From positions 124,001 through 188,000 of the forward strand of contig NZ_VZZJ01000009.1 of assembly GCF_008806345.1 (NCBI RefSeq): DNA of 64,000 nt, read 5' to 3'. The position numbers were made by a program, and so were the translations under genes. This stretch comes from Methylobacterium planeticum. Its GTDB lineage: Bacteria; Pseudomonadota; Alphaproteobacteria; Rhizobiales; Beijerinckiaceae. The notes below the pieces were generated by a model. It was not told the DNA's origin. It did not search any database and saw nothing but the letters and a program-made list of their open reading frames with translations. Positions 28,618 to 37,996 of this stretch are shown in pieces (position 1 is the first letter of the stretch; each line of letters starts with the position of its first letter).

Positions 28618-29226
28618 TCAGCGCACCAGGGCCAGGGTGGCGCCGGACTTCGTCAGGGCCCCGTCGAGGGCGCCCCCGCCCTGGCGCAGGCGCGCCGCGA
28701 CGGTGCCGCCGGCCTGGTAGAGGTAGACCTCGCCGTCGCGGTAATCCCAGGCCGTGACCTTGGCCAGGTCCTTGTTCGGGCAGCCCGCGGCCGAGGCCTT
28801 GTAGAGGTCGAGGGCGGGCGCGCTCGACAGGGAGACCTTGCAGCTCGCCCCGGTGGCGTCCCTGGCGTTCCAGCTGCCCACCACCGCGGAGCGGCCCGTG
28901 GCCACCACGGGGGGCGGCGGGGGCGGCGGCGTCACGGGCTCGGCGATGACGTTCGAGCCCGGGGGCGGCACCACGGCCGCGACCGCGCCGCCGACCGGCG
29001 GCGGCCCGTCCGGCGAGGCGCTGGCGCCGGGCGGCGGCGCCAGGGGGGCGCTGGTGACGGCGCCCGAGGGCATGGCCGGCACGGTCGGCTCCAGGGCCGC
29101 CTGCGCGCCCGGGCCGCCGCGGGCGCGCGGCCCGTCGAAGCGCGACGTGCTGCTGCAGGCGGCGAGCGCCGCCGCGAGCGCGACGACGGCGAGAGACGAC
29201 AGGACCTGACGCGGCATCGATTCCAT
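28618..29226 (-). CDS. lipoprotein with AprI/Inh-type protease-inhibitor domain
   Basis: A 202-residue predicted lipoprotein: signal segment SSLAVVALAAALAAC with lipobox LAAC, then a ~80-residue Pro-rich linker (PPPPPPPVV). The C-terminal ~90 residues (VGSWNARDATGASCKVSLSS...YKASAAGCPNKDLAKVTAWDYRDGEVYLYQAGGTVAARLRQ) resemble the AprI/Inh metalloprotease inhibitor barrel, with its two Cys forming a likely disulfide. Such proteins inhibit the cell's own secreted serralysins. No serralysin is in the window. Starts at 29226 and 29217 are both possible. It is convergent with the beta-barrel gene. Confidence 0.8.
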   Translation of the reverse strand: MESMPRQVLSSLAVVALAAALAACSSTSRFDGPRARGGPGAQAALEPTVPAMPSGAVTSAPLAPPPGASASPDGPPPVGGAVAAVVPPPGSNVIAEPVTPPPPPPPVVATGRSAVVGSWNARDATGASCKVSLSSAPALDLYKASAAGCPNKDLAKVTAWDYRDGEVYLYQAGGTVAARLRQGGGALDGALTKSGATLALVR

Positions 29227-29440
29227 ATCCCCGGGTGGCCCCGTGCGGCGCGCCGGCGGCGCGCGGAGGGCCGCGATGGCGCCTGCCTCACCGCCAATTG
29301 CGCTGCCCGCAAGGCGGCGGCCGGACCCGGGGCGGGGGAAGCGGCCCCGCGCGCGGCTTTTCCGGCGAGTGTGGCGGCGGTGCCGCAGGGGCGCCGGGCT
29401 CCTCCCCCGGGCCCGGGGCCCCGGCCGGGCTCCCCGCGCC

Positions 29441-30325
29441 TCACCCCCGCAGATGCGCCACGAAGTCCCGCGCGAAGGCCGGCAGCGCCGCGAGGTCGCG
29501 CAGGCAGAGGGTGAGGTCGCGGACCGCCCAGACGTCGTCGAGGGGGACCACCCGGATCGCCATGGCGCGGGCGGCGCGGCGCGCCGTCGTCTCCGGCACG
29601 ATGCCGAGGCCGACCCGGCACTCGACGAGGCGGCAGACCGCGTCGAAGCTGCGCAGCTGCACCCGCAGGCGCATCGGCCGGCCGATGCGGGCCGCCTTCT
29701 CGGCCAGGAACCGCGTGATGGCGCTGAGCCGGTCGAGGCCGACGAGATCGTGGCTCAGCACCTCCGCGAAGGCGGCCGCGTCCCGCTCGGCCAGGGGATG
29801 GCCGAGGGCCGCCACCAGCACGAAGCGGTCCTGCCGGAACGGGAAGGTCTGGAGCCGGCCGGTATCGACCGTGCCCGAGACGATGCCGAGATCGGCCGCC
29901 CCCTCGGCCACGAGGCCGACGATCTCGTCCGAGGTGCGCTCGTCGATGTCGACGCTGATGCCCGGATGGGCCGCGAGGTAGGCCGAGAGCGCCTCGGGCA
30001 GGAACTCGGTCAGCGCGTGGGTGTTCGACAGGACCCGGATCTGCCCGGCCGTGCCCCCCGAATAGGCCGAGAGCTCCCCCTGCATCCGGTCGATGTCGGC
30101 GAGCAGGGTGCGGGCATGGGCGAGGAGCGCCCGCCCCGCCGGCGTCGGGATCACCCCCTGGCGGCTGCGGATCAGGAGCGCGGCGCCGAGGGTCTCCTCC
30201 ATCGAGCGGATCCGCGTCGAGGCGGCCGCGAGGGCGAGGTGGGCCCGCTCCGCCCCGTGCGTGATCGAGCCCGCCTCGACGACGTGGCGGAACAGGCCGA
30301 GATCGACGAGATCGAAGCGCAACAT
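29441..30325 (-). CDS. LysR family transcriptional regulator
   Basis: A 294-residue LysR regulator. The N-terminal winged HTH ([59 protein letters not shown]) is followed by a substrate-binding domain from ~residue 90 ([34 protein letters not shown]). ATG 30325 is the canonical start. It is divergent from the SLC13-type transporter across 284 nt, so it probably controls that gene in response to the transported anion. The inducer cannot be read from sequence. Confidence 0.92.
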   Translation of the reverse strand: MLRFDLVDLGLFRHVVEAGSITHGAERAHLALAAASTRIRSMEETLGAALLIRSRQGVIPTPAGRALLAHARTLLADIDRMQGELSAYSGGTAGQIRVLSNTHALTEFLPEALSAYLAAHPGISVDIDERTSDEIVGLVAEGAADLGIVSGTVDTGRLQTFPFRQDRFVLVAALGHPLAERDAAAFAEVLSHDLVGLDRLSAITRFLAEKAARIGRPMRLRVQLRSFDAVCRLVECRVGLGIVPETTARRAARAMAIRVVPLDDVWAVRDLTLCLRDLAALPAFARDFVAHLRG

Positions 30326-30609
30326 CGGGCGGACCGCTCCCCGGGTTTCCGCGAAAGCTTCCGCCGGCCGCGAAGCCCGGCGGGCGCTCCTGCCCCCTCC
30401 CCCGCCCCGTGACGCCCCTCCGCCGAGGGGGATGGCCCGCCCACACGGCGGAGGCCGGCCTTTCATCCTTCGCCGATGGCGAAGGCTGTGTCCAGCACTC
30501 CCGAATTGCGAACCGGACCAGTTCCAGGGAGAGTCCCCGGCACGCGCAGGGTGCCGCCCATCCCGGGACAAGGAACCCGCGCCGTCTCAGGAATGGATCG
30601 GCCGCCGCG

Positions 30610-31962
30610 ATGCAAGCGAGCGCCCTCTTCGGGCTATGGACGGGCCCCATCGCGGCCCTCGGCGGGACGGCGAGCGCCGTCACCGGCGGCCTGCTCGTGC
30701 TCTGCATGGGCCTGTGGGCGACGGCCCTCGTGGCCGAGATCGTCACCGCGATGCTGTTCTTCGCCGCCGCGATGCTGTTCCGGCTCGGGGCGCCCTCGAC
30801 GGTGTTCTCGGGCTTCGCCTCCTCGGCCTTCTGGCTGGTGCTGAGCGGCATGGTGGTGGGCCACGCCATGACCCGGACCGGCCTCGGCGCCCGCCTCGCC
30901 CGGTCGCTCGCCGGGCATCTCTCCGGCTCCTACGCCCGCTTCATCGCCGGCATCGTGGCGCTCTCCTTCGGGCTCGCCTTCGTGATGCCCTCCAATCTCG
31001 GCCGGATCGCGCTCCTCGTCCCCGTGGTGCTGGCCCTCTGCGACGGGTTCGGGCTGGCGCAGGGCCGGCGCGGGCGCGTCGGGGCGGTGCTGGCGGTCGG
31101 CCTCGCCACCCCGATCCTGTCCGCCGCGATCCTGCCCGCCAATGTCCCGAACCTCGTGATGGCGGGCACCGCCGAGGTGCAGCACGGCCTCCACCTCGCC
31201 TACCTGCCCTACCTCCTGCTGCACGCCCCCGTGCTGGCGCTGGTGAAGGGCGGGCTCCTGGTCTGGCTGATCCTGTGGATCTTCCCCGACCGGATGGAGC
31301 CGGGGGCGGCCGAGACCGCCCCGGCCCCGCTCACGCCCCTCTCCCCCGAGGAGCGCCGCCTCGCCGTGATCCTGCTCGCCACCCTGGGCCTCTGGGTCAC
31401 CGACAGCCTGCACCACATCGCCCCGGCCTGGGTCGGTCTGTCGGCGGCGGTGATCTGCCTGATGCCGCGCGTCGGCGTCCTGGCGCCGGACGCCTTCGGG
31501 GCGGTCAACCTGCGCACCTGCTTCTACATCGCGGCGCTCCTCGGCCTCGTGGCCCTCGTCAACGAGACCGGCCTCGGCGCCCGCCTCGGCCACGCCCTCC
31601 TGGCGGTGGCGCCCCTCGAGCCCGGCGCGACGGCGCGCAACTTCGGAGTCCTCACCCTGATCGCCACGCTCCTCGCCCTGGTGGTCACGGCGAACGGGGC
31701 GCCCGCCCTCTACACCGCGCTCGCGGGGGAGATGGCGCGGGCCTCCGGCCTCGACCTGATGAGCGTCGTGATGGTGCAGGTGGTGGGCTACTCGACCCTG
31801 TTCCTGCCCTACCAGGCGCCCCCGATCGTGTTCGCGAGCGACCTCGGGCGGGTGAGCCTCAGGGACGCCACCAAGGTCACGATGGCACTGGGGCTCGTCT
31901 CGCTGATTGTAACAGCGCCACTCGACTATCTCTGGTGGCAATTCCTGGGACAGATCCGGTGA
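30610..31962 (+). CDS. SLC13/DASS-type anion transporter
   Basis: A 450-residue inner-membrane protein with about 11-12 hydrophobic segments. It resembles the divalent anion:Na+ symporter/SLC13 family. The repeat halves are visible: [22 protein letters not shown] in the first, and [20 protein letters not shown] with [23 protein letters not shown] in the second, where family substrate and Na+ motifs lie. Likely substrates are dicarboxylates, sulfate or a related anion. ATG 30610 is chosen because the ~67 preceding in-frame residues are hydrophilic and Arg-rich. The divergent LysR gene is the probable regulator. Confidence 0.85.
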   Translation: MQASALFGLWTGPIAALGGTASAVTGGLLVLCMGLWATALVAEIVTAMLFFAAAMLFRLGAPSTVFSGFASSAFWLVLSGMVVGHAMTRTGLGARLARSLAGHLSGSYARFIAGIVALSFGLAFVMPSNLGRIALLVPVVLALCDGFGLAQGRRGRVGAVLAVGLATPILSAAILPANVPNLVMAGTAEVQHGLHLAYLPYLLLHAPVLALVKGGLLVWLILWIFPDRMEPGAAETAPAPLTPLSPEERRLAVILLATLGLWVTDSLHHIAPAWVGLSAAVICLMPRVGVLAPDAFGAVNLRTCFYIAALLGLVALVNETGLGARLGHALLAVAPLEPGATARNFGVLTLIATLLALVVTANGAPALYTALAGEMARASGLDLMSVVMVQVVGYSTLFLPYQAPPIVFASDLGRVSLRDATKVTMALGLVSLIVTAPLDYLWWQFLGQIR

Positions 31963-32109
31963 CAAAATGCGTCGAATATCAAATCCGCCCCGGCCTCGGC
32001 GTCGCCTCATGCCGCATTGCGGCTTGCGCTGCGCCGCACTAGCGATACGAACTTAGACCCACTCCAGACTTCGCCAGCCCCATCCCACCCATCCGAGGAT
32101 CGCTCCACG

Positions 32110-32511
32110 ATGGCCCCAACCGCCAGACCGACGGTCGCCCAGCCGCTCTCGCCGCACCTCCAGATCTACCGCTGGACCTGGACCATGGCGATGTCGGTGT
32201 TCCACCGGATCACCGGCACGGCGCTCTACGGCGGCTCGGCGCTGGTGGCGATCTGGCTCGTGGCCCTGGCGTCCGGCCCGGCGGCCTATGGCTGGGTGGC
32301 GTGGTTCTTCGGCTCGATCCTCGGGCGCCTCGTGCTCTTCGCCTATACCTGGATCCTGATGCACCACATGCTCGGGGGCCTGCGCCACTTCCTCTGGGAT
32401 TTCGGCCTCGGCCTCGACCGCGAGCGCCGGATGTGGCTCTCGCGCGGCACGCTCATCGGCTCGGTGGCCCTCACCGTGATCATCTGGGCGCTCGCCCTGA
32501 CCCTGCGCTGA
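32110..32511 (+). CDS. sdhC: succinate dehydrogenase cytochrome b556 subunit
   Basis: The membrane anchor of complex II. The 133-residue protein has three hydrophobic segments and the family signature SPHLQIYRWTWTMAMSVFHRITGTALYGG, with Ser and Arg near the quinone site. HHMLGGLRHFLWDFG carries the haem-region His. ATG 32110 gives the normal length. It is the first gene of sdhCDAB, with sdhD 13 nt downstream. Confidence 0.95.
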   Translation: MAPTARPTVAQPLSPHLQIYRWTWTMAMSVFHRITGTALYGGSALVAIWLVALASGPAAYGWVAWFFGSILGRLVLFAYTWILMHHMLGGLRHFLWDFGLGLDRERRMWLSRGTLIGSVALTVIIWALALTLR

Positions 32512-32524
32512 GGGAGGCTCCGCC

Positions 32525-32938
32525 ATGGCCGACAACCGCCAGAACACCACCCTGTCGATCCGCACCCCCCGGGCCCGCGTCCAGGGCCTCGGCCCCTCCG
32601 GCCACGGCGCCGGCCACTGGTGGATGCAGCGCGTCACGGCGGCCGCCAACGCGCCCCTGATGGTCGCCTTCGTGGTGATCGTCGCGCTCATGGCCGGCCG
32701 GCCCTACCCGGAGGCGGTGGCGCTGATGAGCCACCCCCTGGCGGCCCTGATCCTGATCCTCGCGGTGATCTCCGTGACGCTGCACATGCGCCTCGGCATG
32801 CAGGTCATCATCGAGGATTACGTCCACGGCAAGGGCCTGCGCATCGCCGCGGTCTTCGCCAACAACGTCTACGCGGTCATCGTCGCCGTCGCCTGCCTGT
32901 ACGCGATCCTGCGCGTGGGCTTGAGCCGCCTCGCCTGA
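32525..32938 (+). CDS. sdhD: succinate dehydrogenase membrane anchor subunit
   Basis: A 137-residue hydrophobic anchor. The N-terminus carries [34 protein letters not shown], then three membrane segments with [21 protein letters not shown], the conserved haem His and Asp-Tyr region of alphaproteobacterial SdhD. GAGGGAGGCTCCGCC precedes ATG 32525. It forms the quinone and haem site with SdhC. Confidence 0.95.
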   Translation: MADNRQNTTLSIRTPRARVQGLGPSGHGAGHWWMQRVTAAANAPLMVAFVVIVALMAGRPYPEAVALMSHPLAALILILAVISVTLHMRLGMQVIIEDYVHGKGLRIAAVFANNVYAVIVAVACLYAILRVGLSRLA

Positions 32939-32966
32939 CCCCCTGGAGAGATTGAGGAGCCGACCC

Positions 32967-34784
32967 ATGGCCGCCAACGGATCGAACGGGACGCAGCCCG
33001 CCTACACCATCCACGACCACACCTTCGACGTGGTGATCGTCGGGGCCGGCGGCGCGGGCCTGCGCGCCACGGTCGGCTGCTCGCAGGCGGGCCTGCGCAC
33101 CGCCTGCATCAGCAAGGTCTTCCCGACCCGCTCGCACACGGTGGCGGCGCAGGGCGGCATCTCGGCCTCGCTCGGCAACATGGGCCCGGACGACTGGCGC
33201 TGGCACATGTACGACACCGTGAAGGGCTCGGACTGGCTCGGCGACCAGGACGCGATCGAGTACCTCGTGCGCAACGCCCCCGCGGCGGTCTACGAGCTCG
33301 AGCACTGGGGCGTGCCGTTCTCCCGCACCGAGGAGGGCAAGATCTACCAGCGCCCCTTCGGCGGCATGACCACCGATTACGGCAAGGGCACCGCCCAGCG
33401 CACCTGCGCGGCGGCCGACCGCACCGGCCACGCCATGCTCCACACCCTCTACGGGCAGGCGGTGAAGAACCACACCAACTTCTTCATCGAGTACTTCGCC
33501 CTCGACCTGATCATGGACGAGGAGGGCCGCTGCCTCGGCGTCATCGCGATCGACCAGGCCTCGGGGGAGATCCACCGCTTCCGGGCCCAGATGACGATCC
33601 TGGCCACCGGCGGCTACGGCCGCTCCTACTTCTCGGCCACCTCCGCCCATACCTGCACGGGCGACGGCAACGCCATGGTGCTGCGCGCCGGCCTGCCCCT
33701 GCAGGACATGGAGTTCGTGCAGTTCCACCCCACCGGCATCTACGGCGCCGGCTGCCTCATCACCGAGGGGGCGCGGGGCGAGGGCGGCTACCTGACGAAT
33801 TCCGAGGGCGAGCGCTTCATGGAGCGCTACGCCCCGAGCGCCAAGGACCTCGCCTCCCGCGACGTGGTCTCGCGCTCGATGACGATGGAGATCCGGGCCG
33901 GCCGCGGCGTCGGCCGGCAGGGCGATCACATCTTCCTCCACCTCGACCACCTCGACCCCAAGATCCTGCACGAGCGCCTGCCGGGCATCTCGGAGAGCGC
34001 CAAGATCTTCGCGGGCGTCGACGTGACCAGGGAGCCGATCCCGGTCCTGCCGACCGTGCACTACAACATGGGGGGCATCCCGACGAACTATCACGGCGAG
34101 GTGCTGACCCTGCGCGACGGCAACCCCGACACCGTGGTGCCGGGCCTGATGGCGCTCGGCGAGGCCGCCTGCGTCTCGGTGCACGGGGCCAACCGCCTCG
34201 GCTCGAACTCGCTCATCGACCTCGTGGTGTTCGGCCGCGCGGCGGGCCTGCGCTGCGCCGAGATCGTCGAGCCGAACGGCCGCCAGATGGAGCTGCCCAA
34301 GGGCTCCGCCGACAAGGCGCTCGCCCGCCTCGACCGCTTCCGCTACGCCGACGGCGGCACGCCCACGGCGGAGCTGCGCCTCGAGATGCAGAAGACCATG
34401 CAGAACAACTGCGCGGTCTTCCGCACCGGCGAGGTGCTGGAGGAGGGCAAGGGCCTGATCCACAAGGTCTGGAACGCGGCCGCCGACATCCGCATCACGG
34501 ACCGGTCGCTCGTCTGGAACACCGACCTCCTCGAGACCCTCGAGTTCGACAACCTGATCGGCCAGGCCGTCGTCACCATGGAATCGGCGGCCAACCGCAA
34601 AGAATCCCGCGGGGCCCACGCCCGCGAGGACTTCCCCGACCGCGACGACAAGGAGTGGATGAAGCACACCCTCTCCTGGCTCGACGACCAGAGCCACCAG
34701 GTCTCGATCGATTACCGCCCGGTCCACACCTACACGATGTCGAACGAGATCCAGTACATCGAGCCGAAGGCGCGCGTGTACTGA
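32967..34784 (+). CDS. sdhA: succinate dehydrogenase flavoprotein subunit
   Basis: The 605-residue catalytic subunit oxidises succinate to fumarate. It shows the FAD-binding [21 protein letters not shown], the covalent-FAD His in [18 protein letters not shown], active-site blocks [22 protein letters not shown] and [19 protein letters not shown] [21 protein letters not shown], and the C-terminal [22 protein letters not shown] 9 nt before ATG 32967 fixes the start. It follows sdhD by 28 nt. Confidence 0.98.
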   Translation: MAANGSNGTQPAYTIHDHTFDVVIVGAGGAGLRATVGCSQAGLRTACISKVFPTRSHTVAAQGGISASLGNMGPDDWRWHMYDTVKGSDWLGDQDAIEYLVRNAPAAVYELEHWGVPFSRTEEGKIYQRPFGGMTTDYGKGTAQRTCAAADRTGHAMLHTLYGQAVKNHTNFFIEYFALDLIMDEEGRCLGVIAIDQASGEIHRFRAQMTILATGGYGRSYFSATSAHTCTGDGNAMVLRAGLPLQDMEFVQFHPTGIYGAGCLITEGARGEGGYLTNSEGERFMERYAPSAKDLASRDVVSRSMTMEIRAGRGVGRQGDHIFLHLDHLDPKILHERLPGISESAKIFAGVDVTREPIPVLPTVHYNMGGIPTNYHGEVLTLRDGNPDTVVPGLMALGEAACVSVHGANRLGSNSLIDLVVFGRAAGLRCAEIVEPNGRQMELPKGSADKALARLDRFRYADGGTPTAELRLEMQKTMQNNCAVFRTGEVLEEGKGLIHKVWNAAADIRITDRSLVWNTDLLETLEFDNLIGQAVVTMESAANRKESRGAHAREDFPDRDDKEWMKHTLSWLDDQSHQVSIDYRPVHTYTMSNEIQYIEPKARVY

Positions 34785-34877
34785 CCCTCCCTCTCCTCAT
34801 GCGGCGGCCTGGAGCGGAACGAGCCCCGGCGGCGTTCCCCGGCCGTCGTGTTTCGGCCTCGTGACAGCGAGACAGTC

Positions 34878-35681
34878 ATGGCTCAGTTCACCCTTCCGAA
34901 GAACTCCCAGATCCACGAGGGCAAGGCCTGGCCGGCGCCCGAGGGCGCCAAGCGCCTGCAGGAATTCCGCGTCTACCGCTGGAACCCGGATGACGGGGCG
35001 AACCCGCGCATCGACACCTACCAGGTCGACCGGGACGATTGCGGCCCGATGGTCCTCGACGCGCTCCTGTGGATCAAGAACCGGATCGACTCGACGCTGG
35101 TCTTCCGCCGCTCCTGCCGCGAGGGCATCTGCGGCTCCTGCGCCATGAACATCGAGGGCCAGAACGCGCTCGCCTGCACCATGGGCATCGACGAGTGCAA
35201 GGCGCACGCCTCCGGCAAGAAGCACCCGGCGGTGCGGATCTACCCGCTGCCGCACATGCCGGTGCTCAAGGACCTGGTGCCGGACCTGACGACCTTCTTC
35301 GCCCAGCACGCCTCGATCGAGCCCTGGCTCCAGACCGAGACGCCCTCCCCCGAGACCGAGTGGAAGCAGACCCCGGAGGACCGGGCCCGCCTCGACGGGC
35401 TCTACGAGTGCATCCTCTGCGCCTGCTGCACCACCTCCTGCCCGAGCTACTGGTGGAACGGCGACCGCTTCCTCGGCCCCGCCGCCCTGCTCCAGGCCTA
35501 TCGCTGGCTGATCGACAGCCGCGACGAGGGCACCGGCGAGCGCCTCGACGGGCTGCACGACCCGTTCCGGCTCTACCGCTGCCACACCATCATGAACTGC
35601 GCCAATACCTGCCCGAAGAACCTCAACCCGGCCAAGGCCATCGCGGAGATCAAGAAGATGATGATCGCCCGCGAGGTCTGA
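34878..35681 (+). CDS. sdhB: succinate dehydrogenase iron-sulfur subunit
   Basis: This 267-residue subunit passes electrons from FAD to quinone. Three Fe-S ligand sets are visible: the 2Fe-2S motif [12 protein letters not shown] with a later Cys (NALACTMG), the 4Fe-4S motif [11 protein letters not shown], and the second cluster ligands in [24 protein letters not shown] 34878 lies 93 nt after sdhA. The gene closes the sdhCDAB operon. Confidence 0.98.
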   Translation: MAQFTLPKNSQIHEGKAWPAPEGAKRLQEFRVYRWNPDDGANPRIDTYQVDRDDCGPMVLDALLWIKNRIDSTLVFRRSCREGICGSCAMNIEGQNALACTMGIDECKAHASGKKHPAVRIYPLPHMPVLKDLVPDLTTFFAQHASIEPWLQTETPSPETEWKQTPEDRARLDGLYECILCACCTTSCPSYWWNGDRFLGPAALLQAYRWLIDSRDEGTGERLDGLHDPFRLYRCHTIMNCANTCPKNLNPAKAIAEIKKMMIAREV

Positions 35682-35750
35682 CGGCGGGGGCCGGCCTTGG
35701 CGCCCCACGGGCGGCATCCGGCCGGCAGGGGCGCGTGTCGCGGCCTGGAA

Positions 35751-35806
35751 TGAGCCATGACGGGTGAGCCATGACGGGTGAACCATGACGGGTGAACCAT
35801 GACGTC
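35751..35806 (+). repeat. 14-bp tandem repeats encoding overlapping MTGEP mini-ORFs, ending in the amidase start
   Basis: Four 14-bp units of the form TGARCCATGACGGG (R is A or G) lie immediately upstream of, and include, the amidase start codon. ATG codons fall at 35757, 35771, 35785 and 35799. Each of the first three reads Met-Thr-Gly-Glu-Pro-stop, and each TGA overlaps the next ATG as ATGA. The fourth ATG starts the amidase, so the repeat forms a chain of three stop-start overlapping mini-ORFs leading into a real gene. Confidence 0.85.
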
Positions 35807-37256
35807 CCGATCCGCCGCGGGCGCCATCGTCGAGCTCGGGGCCGTCGCCCTGTCCCGGGCGATCCACGCGCGCAGGGTCTCCTGCGCCGAGGTGATGGCG
35901 GCCTATCTCGACCGGATCGAGCGGCTGAACCCCGCCGTCAACGCCATCGTGGCGCTGCAGCCGCGCGAGGACCTGATGCGGCAGGCGGGCGAGCGCGACG
36001 CGGACCTCGCCCGCGGCCGGAGCCGGGGCCCGCTCCACGGCATCCCCCTGGCGGTGAAGGACCTCGCGGCGGTGGCGGGCCTGCCCTTCACGCAGGGCTC
36101 GCCGATCTTCCGCGACCGGGTCGCCGGGGCGGATTCGCTCATGGCGGAGCGCCTGCGCCGGGGCGGCGCGCTCTTCATCGGCAAGACCGCCACGCCGGAA
36201 TTCGGCCTCGGCTCGCAGACCTTCAACCCGGTCCACGGCACCACCCGCAACGCCCACGACCCCACCCGCACCGCCGGCGGCTCGAGCGGGGGCGCGGCGG
36301 TGGCGGTGGCGCTCCGGATGCAGCCCGTCGCGGACGGCAGCGACCATGCCGGGTCCCTGCGCAACCCGCCCGCCTTCAACAACCTCTACGGCCTGCGCCC
36401 CTGCTACGGCCGCATCCCGCAGGCCGGCCCCGACCTGTTCACCCCGGGCCTCGCGGTGGAGGGCGCGATCGGCCGCTCGCCCGCCGATATCGGCCTGATG
36501 CTGTCGGTCCAGGCCGGCCCCGACCCGCGCTGCCCGCTCGCCATCGCGGCCGATCCCGCCGTCTTCGCCGCCCCCCTGGGGCGGGACTTTGCGGGGACCC
36601 GCATCGCCTGGCTCGGGGACCTGCGCGGCCACCTGCCCTTCGAGCCCGGCGTGCTCGAACTCGGGCGGGCGGCGCTCGCGGATCTCGCCGCGATCGGCTG
36701 CGAGGTGGCGGAGGCCTGCCCGGCCTTCGACTTCGAGGCCCTGTGGCGGGACTGGCTGGTGCTGCGCGCCTGGCTCACGGCCACGAGCCTCGGCCCGCTC
36801 TACGCCGACCCGGCCCGGCGGGCGCTCCTGAAGCCCGAGGCGATCTGGGAGGTGGAGCGCGGCCTCGCCCTCGACGCCGGCCGGGTCGCGGCGGCCCTGG
36901 CCGGGCGCAGCGCCTGGTACGAGACCCTGCGGGTCTTCATGCGGCGCTTCGACTTCCTGGCGATGCCGAGCGCCCAGGTCTTCCCCTTCGACGCCGCCCT
37001 GCCCTGGCCGAAGCGGGTCGGCGGGCGGGACATGGACACCTACCATCGCTGGATGCAGGTTGTGATCCCCGTCACCATGAGCGGCCTGCCCGCCCTCAAC
37101 GTCCCGGCGGGCTTCGGCCCTGAGGGGCTCCCGACCGGCATCCAGATCGTCGGCCCCAACCACGGCGAGCGCGCCTGCCTCGAACTCGGCGCCGCCTACG
37201 ACGCGGCCACCCGCTGGGTCGAGCGCCGCCGGCCGCCGCTCCTCGACGGGCTCTGA
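35799..37256 (+). CDS. amidase (amidase-signature family)
   Basis: A 485-residue amidase-signature hydrolase acting on carboxylic amides. The catalytic triad is visible: Lys87 (PLAVKDLA), cis-Ser163 in AGGSSGGAA, and nucleophile Ser186 in DGSDHAGSLRNP. Most relatives have DGSDxGGSIRxPA, so the Ala and Asn here are variants. The rest (YGLRPCYGRIP, GAIGRSPADIGLML, TMSGLPALNVPAGF, GIQIVGP) is normal. It does not look like GatA, as no gatB or gatC is adjacent. The start is ATG 35799, the last of four ATGs in the tandem repeat. Confidence 0.92.
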   Translation: MTSRSAAGAIVELGAVALSRAIHARRVSCAEVMAAYLDRIERLNPAVNAIVALQPREDLMRQAGERDADLARGRSRGPLHGIPLAVKDLAAVAGLPFTQGSPIFRDRVAGADSLMAERLRRGGALFIGKTATPEFGLGSQTFNPVHGTTRNAHDPTRTAGGSSGGAAVAVALRMQPVADGSDHAGSLRNPPAFNNLYGLRPCYGRIPQAGPDLFTPGLAVEGAIGRSPADIGLMLSVQAGPDPRCPLAIAADPAVFAAPLGRDFAGTRIAWLGDLRGHLPFEPGVLELGRAALADLAAIGCEVAEACPAFDFEALWRDWLVLRAWLTATSLGPLYADPARRALLKPEAIWEVERGLALDAGRVAAALAGRSAWYETLRVFMRRFDFLAMPSAQVFPFDAALPWPKRVGGRDMDTYHRWMQVVIPVTMSGLPALNVPAGFGPEGLPTGIQIVGPNHGERACLELGAAYDAATRWVERRRPPLLDGL

Positions 37257-37996
37257 GCCGGCATCCGCCGCGCCCCCCCCGGCCCCGGGGCCGGGATGCC
37301 CGACGCGGCACCTAGGAAAAATAACTTGACATTTTGGGTTTCCTGTCATAGACCCTTGGCCGCTCGCCCCCACCCGACGGGGGCTCCCGCGGAGACCGGC
37401 CGCGGGGGCTGGGGACCGAGGCGGTCCCGCGTCGATGGCTTCGGTCGCCATCGCCCCGGGCGTTCGCGCGACAGGGGACGTGTCCGGCCGGTGGCCGGGG
37501 CGCCCTCGGGCACATCCGAGGCCGGGCCCACTACGAGGCCCGGTGCGGCGAGGCAGGCCCGCAACGGGGACGAGGTCCGACCCCCGCCCCGACGTCGGAG
37601 TCGATGCGGACGCACCAGATCCGCGACGCCAAATCGGCCGGCGGTCCCGCGAGGGCCCGGCGGCCGCGGGACGCCGGGAGACCGGTCTCGTTCCAACCCT
37701 CGATGGTCTTTCGGCGTCCCGCGTCACCCGGCGCGACCCGTCACGACCCTTCCGGCCAAGCCCCCGGCGCATCCGCGCGCGGGGCCGCTTCCGTTTGCAG
37801 GGCCGCATCCGCGTTGGGGCCGCGCCGCGAAGGCCCGAGGGGGATGCCCCGCCGGCAGGCCCGGCATGCATGCCCGGGCCGGTCTCGGCCGGGCATCGCG
37901 CGCCGGGGGCGATTGCCTCGCCCGCGCGAAGGCGTAGCCTCCTGCGGGACGGCGTAGCCTCGGCCTCGGGGCGGCGGGTCAGGCAGGCGGGGGTCC
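37257..37996. other. 740-nt intergenic region upstream of the ThDP enzyme
   Basis: No gene can be supported. Open frames on both strands are Pro/Arg/Gly-rich and look like chance products of high GC. The only distinct element is an AT-rich island at about 37313-37352 carrying a promoter/operator-like sequence. Short GCGTAGCCTC repeats occur near 37932-37960. Confidence 0.55.
37326..37354 (+). promoter_or_regulatory. putative promoter with overlapping inverted-repeat operator
   Basis: TTGACA (37326-37331) is a perfect -35 hexamer. At 17-nt spacing lies TAGACC, a weak -10. A symmetric TGACA-N12-TGTCA element (37327-37348) overlaps it and could bind a dimeric regulator. The surrounding bases are AT-rich within a ~75% GC area. 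Which gene it serves is unclear, since the next plus-strand start is 640 nt away. Confidence 0.35.

Noticed and set aside
37296..37937. 213-codon open frame in the 740-nt gap
   Set aside because: Pro/Arg/Gly-rich translation, no ribosome site and no similarity; it runs through the operator-like element.
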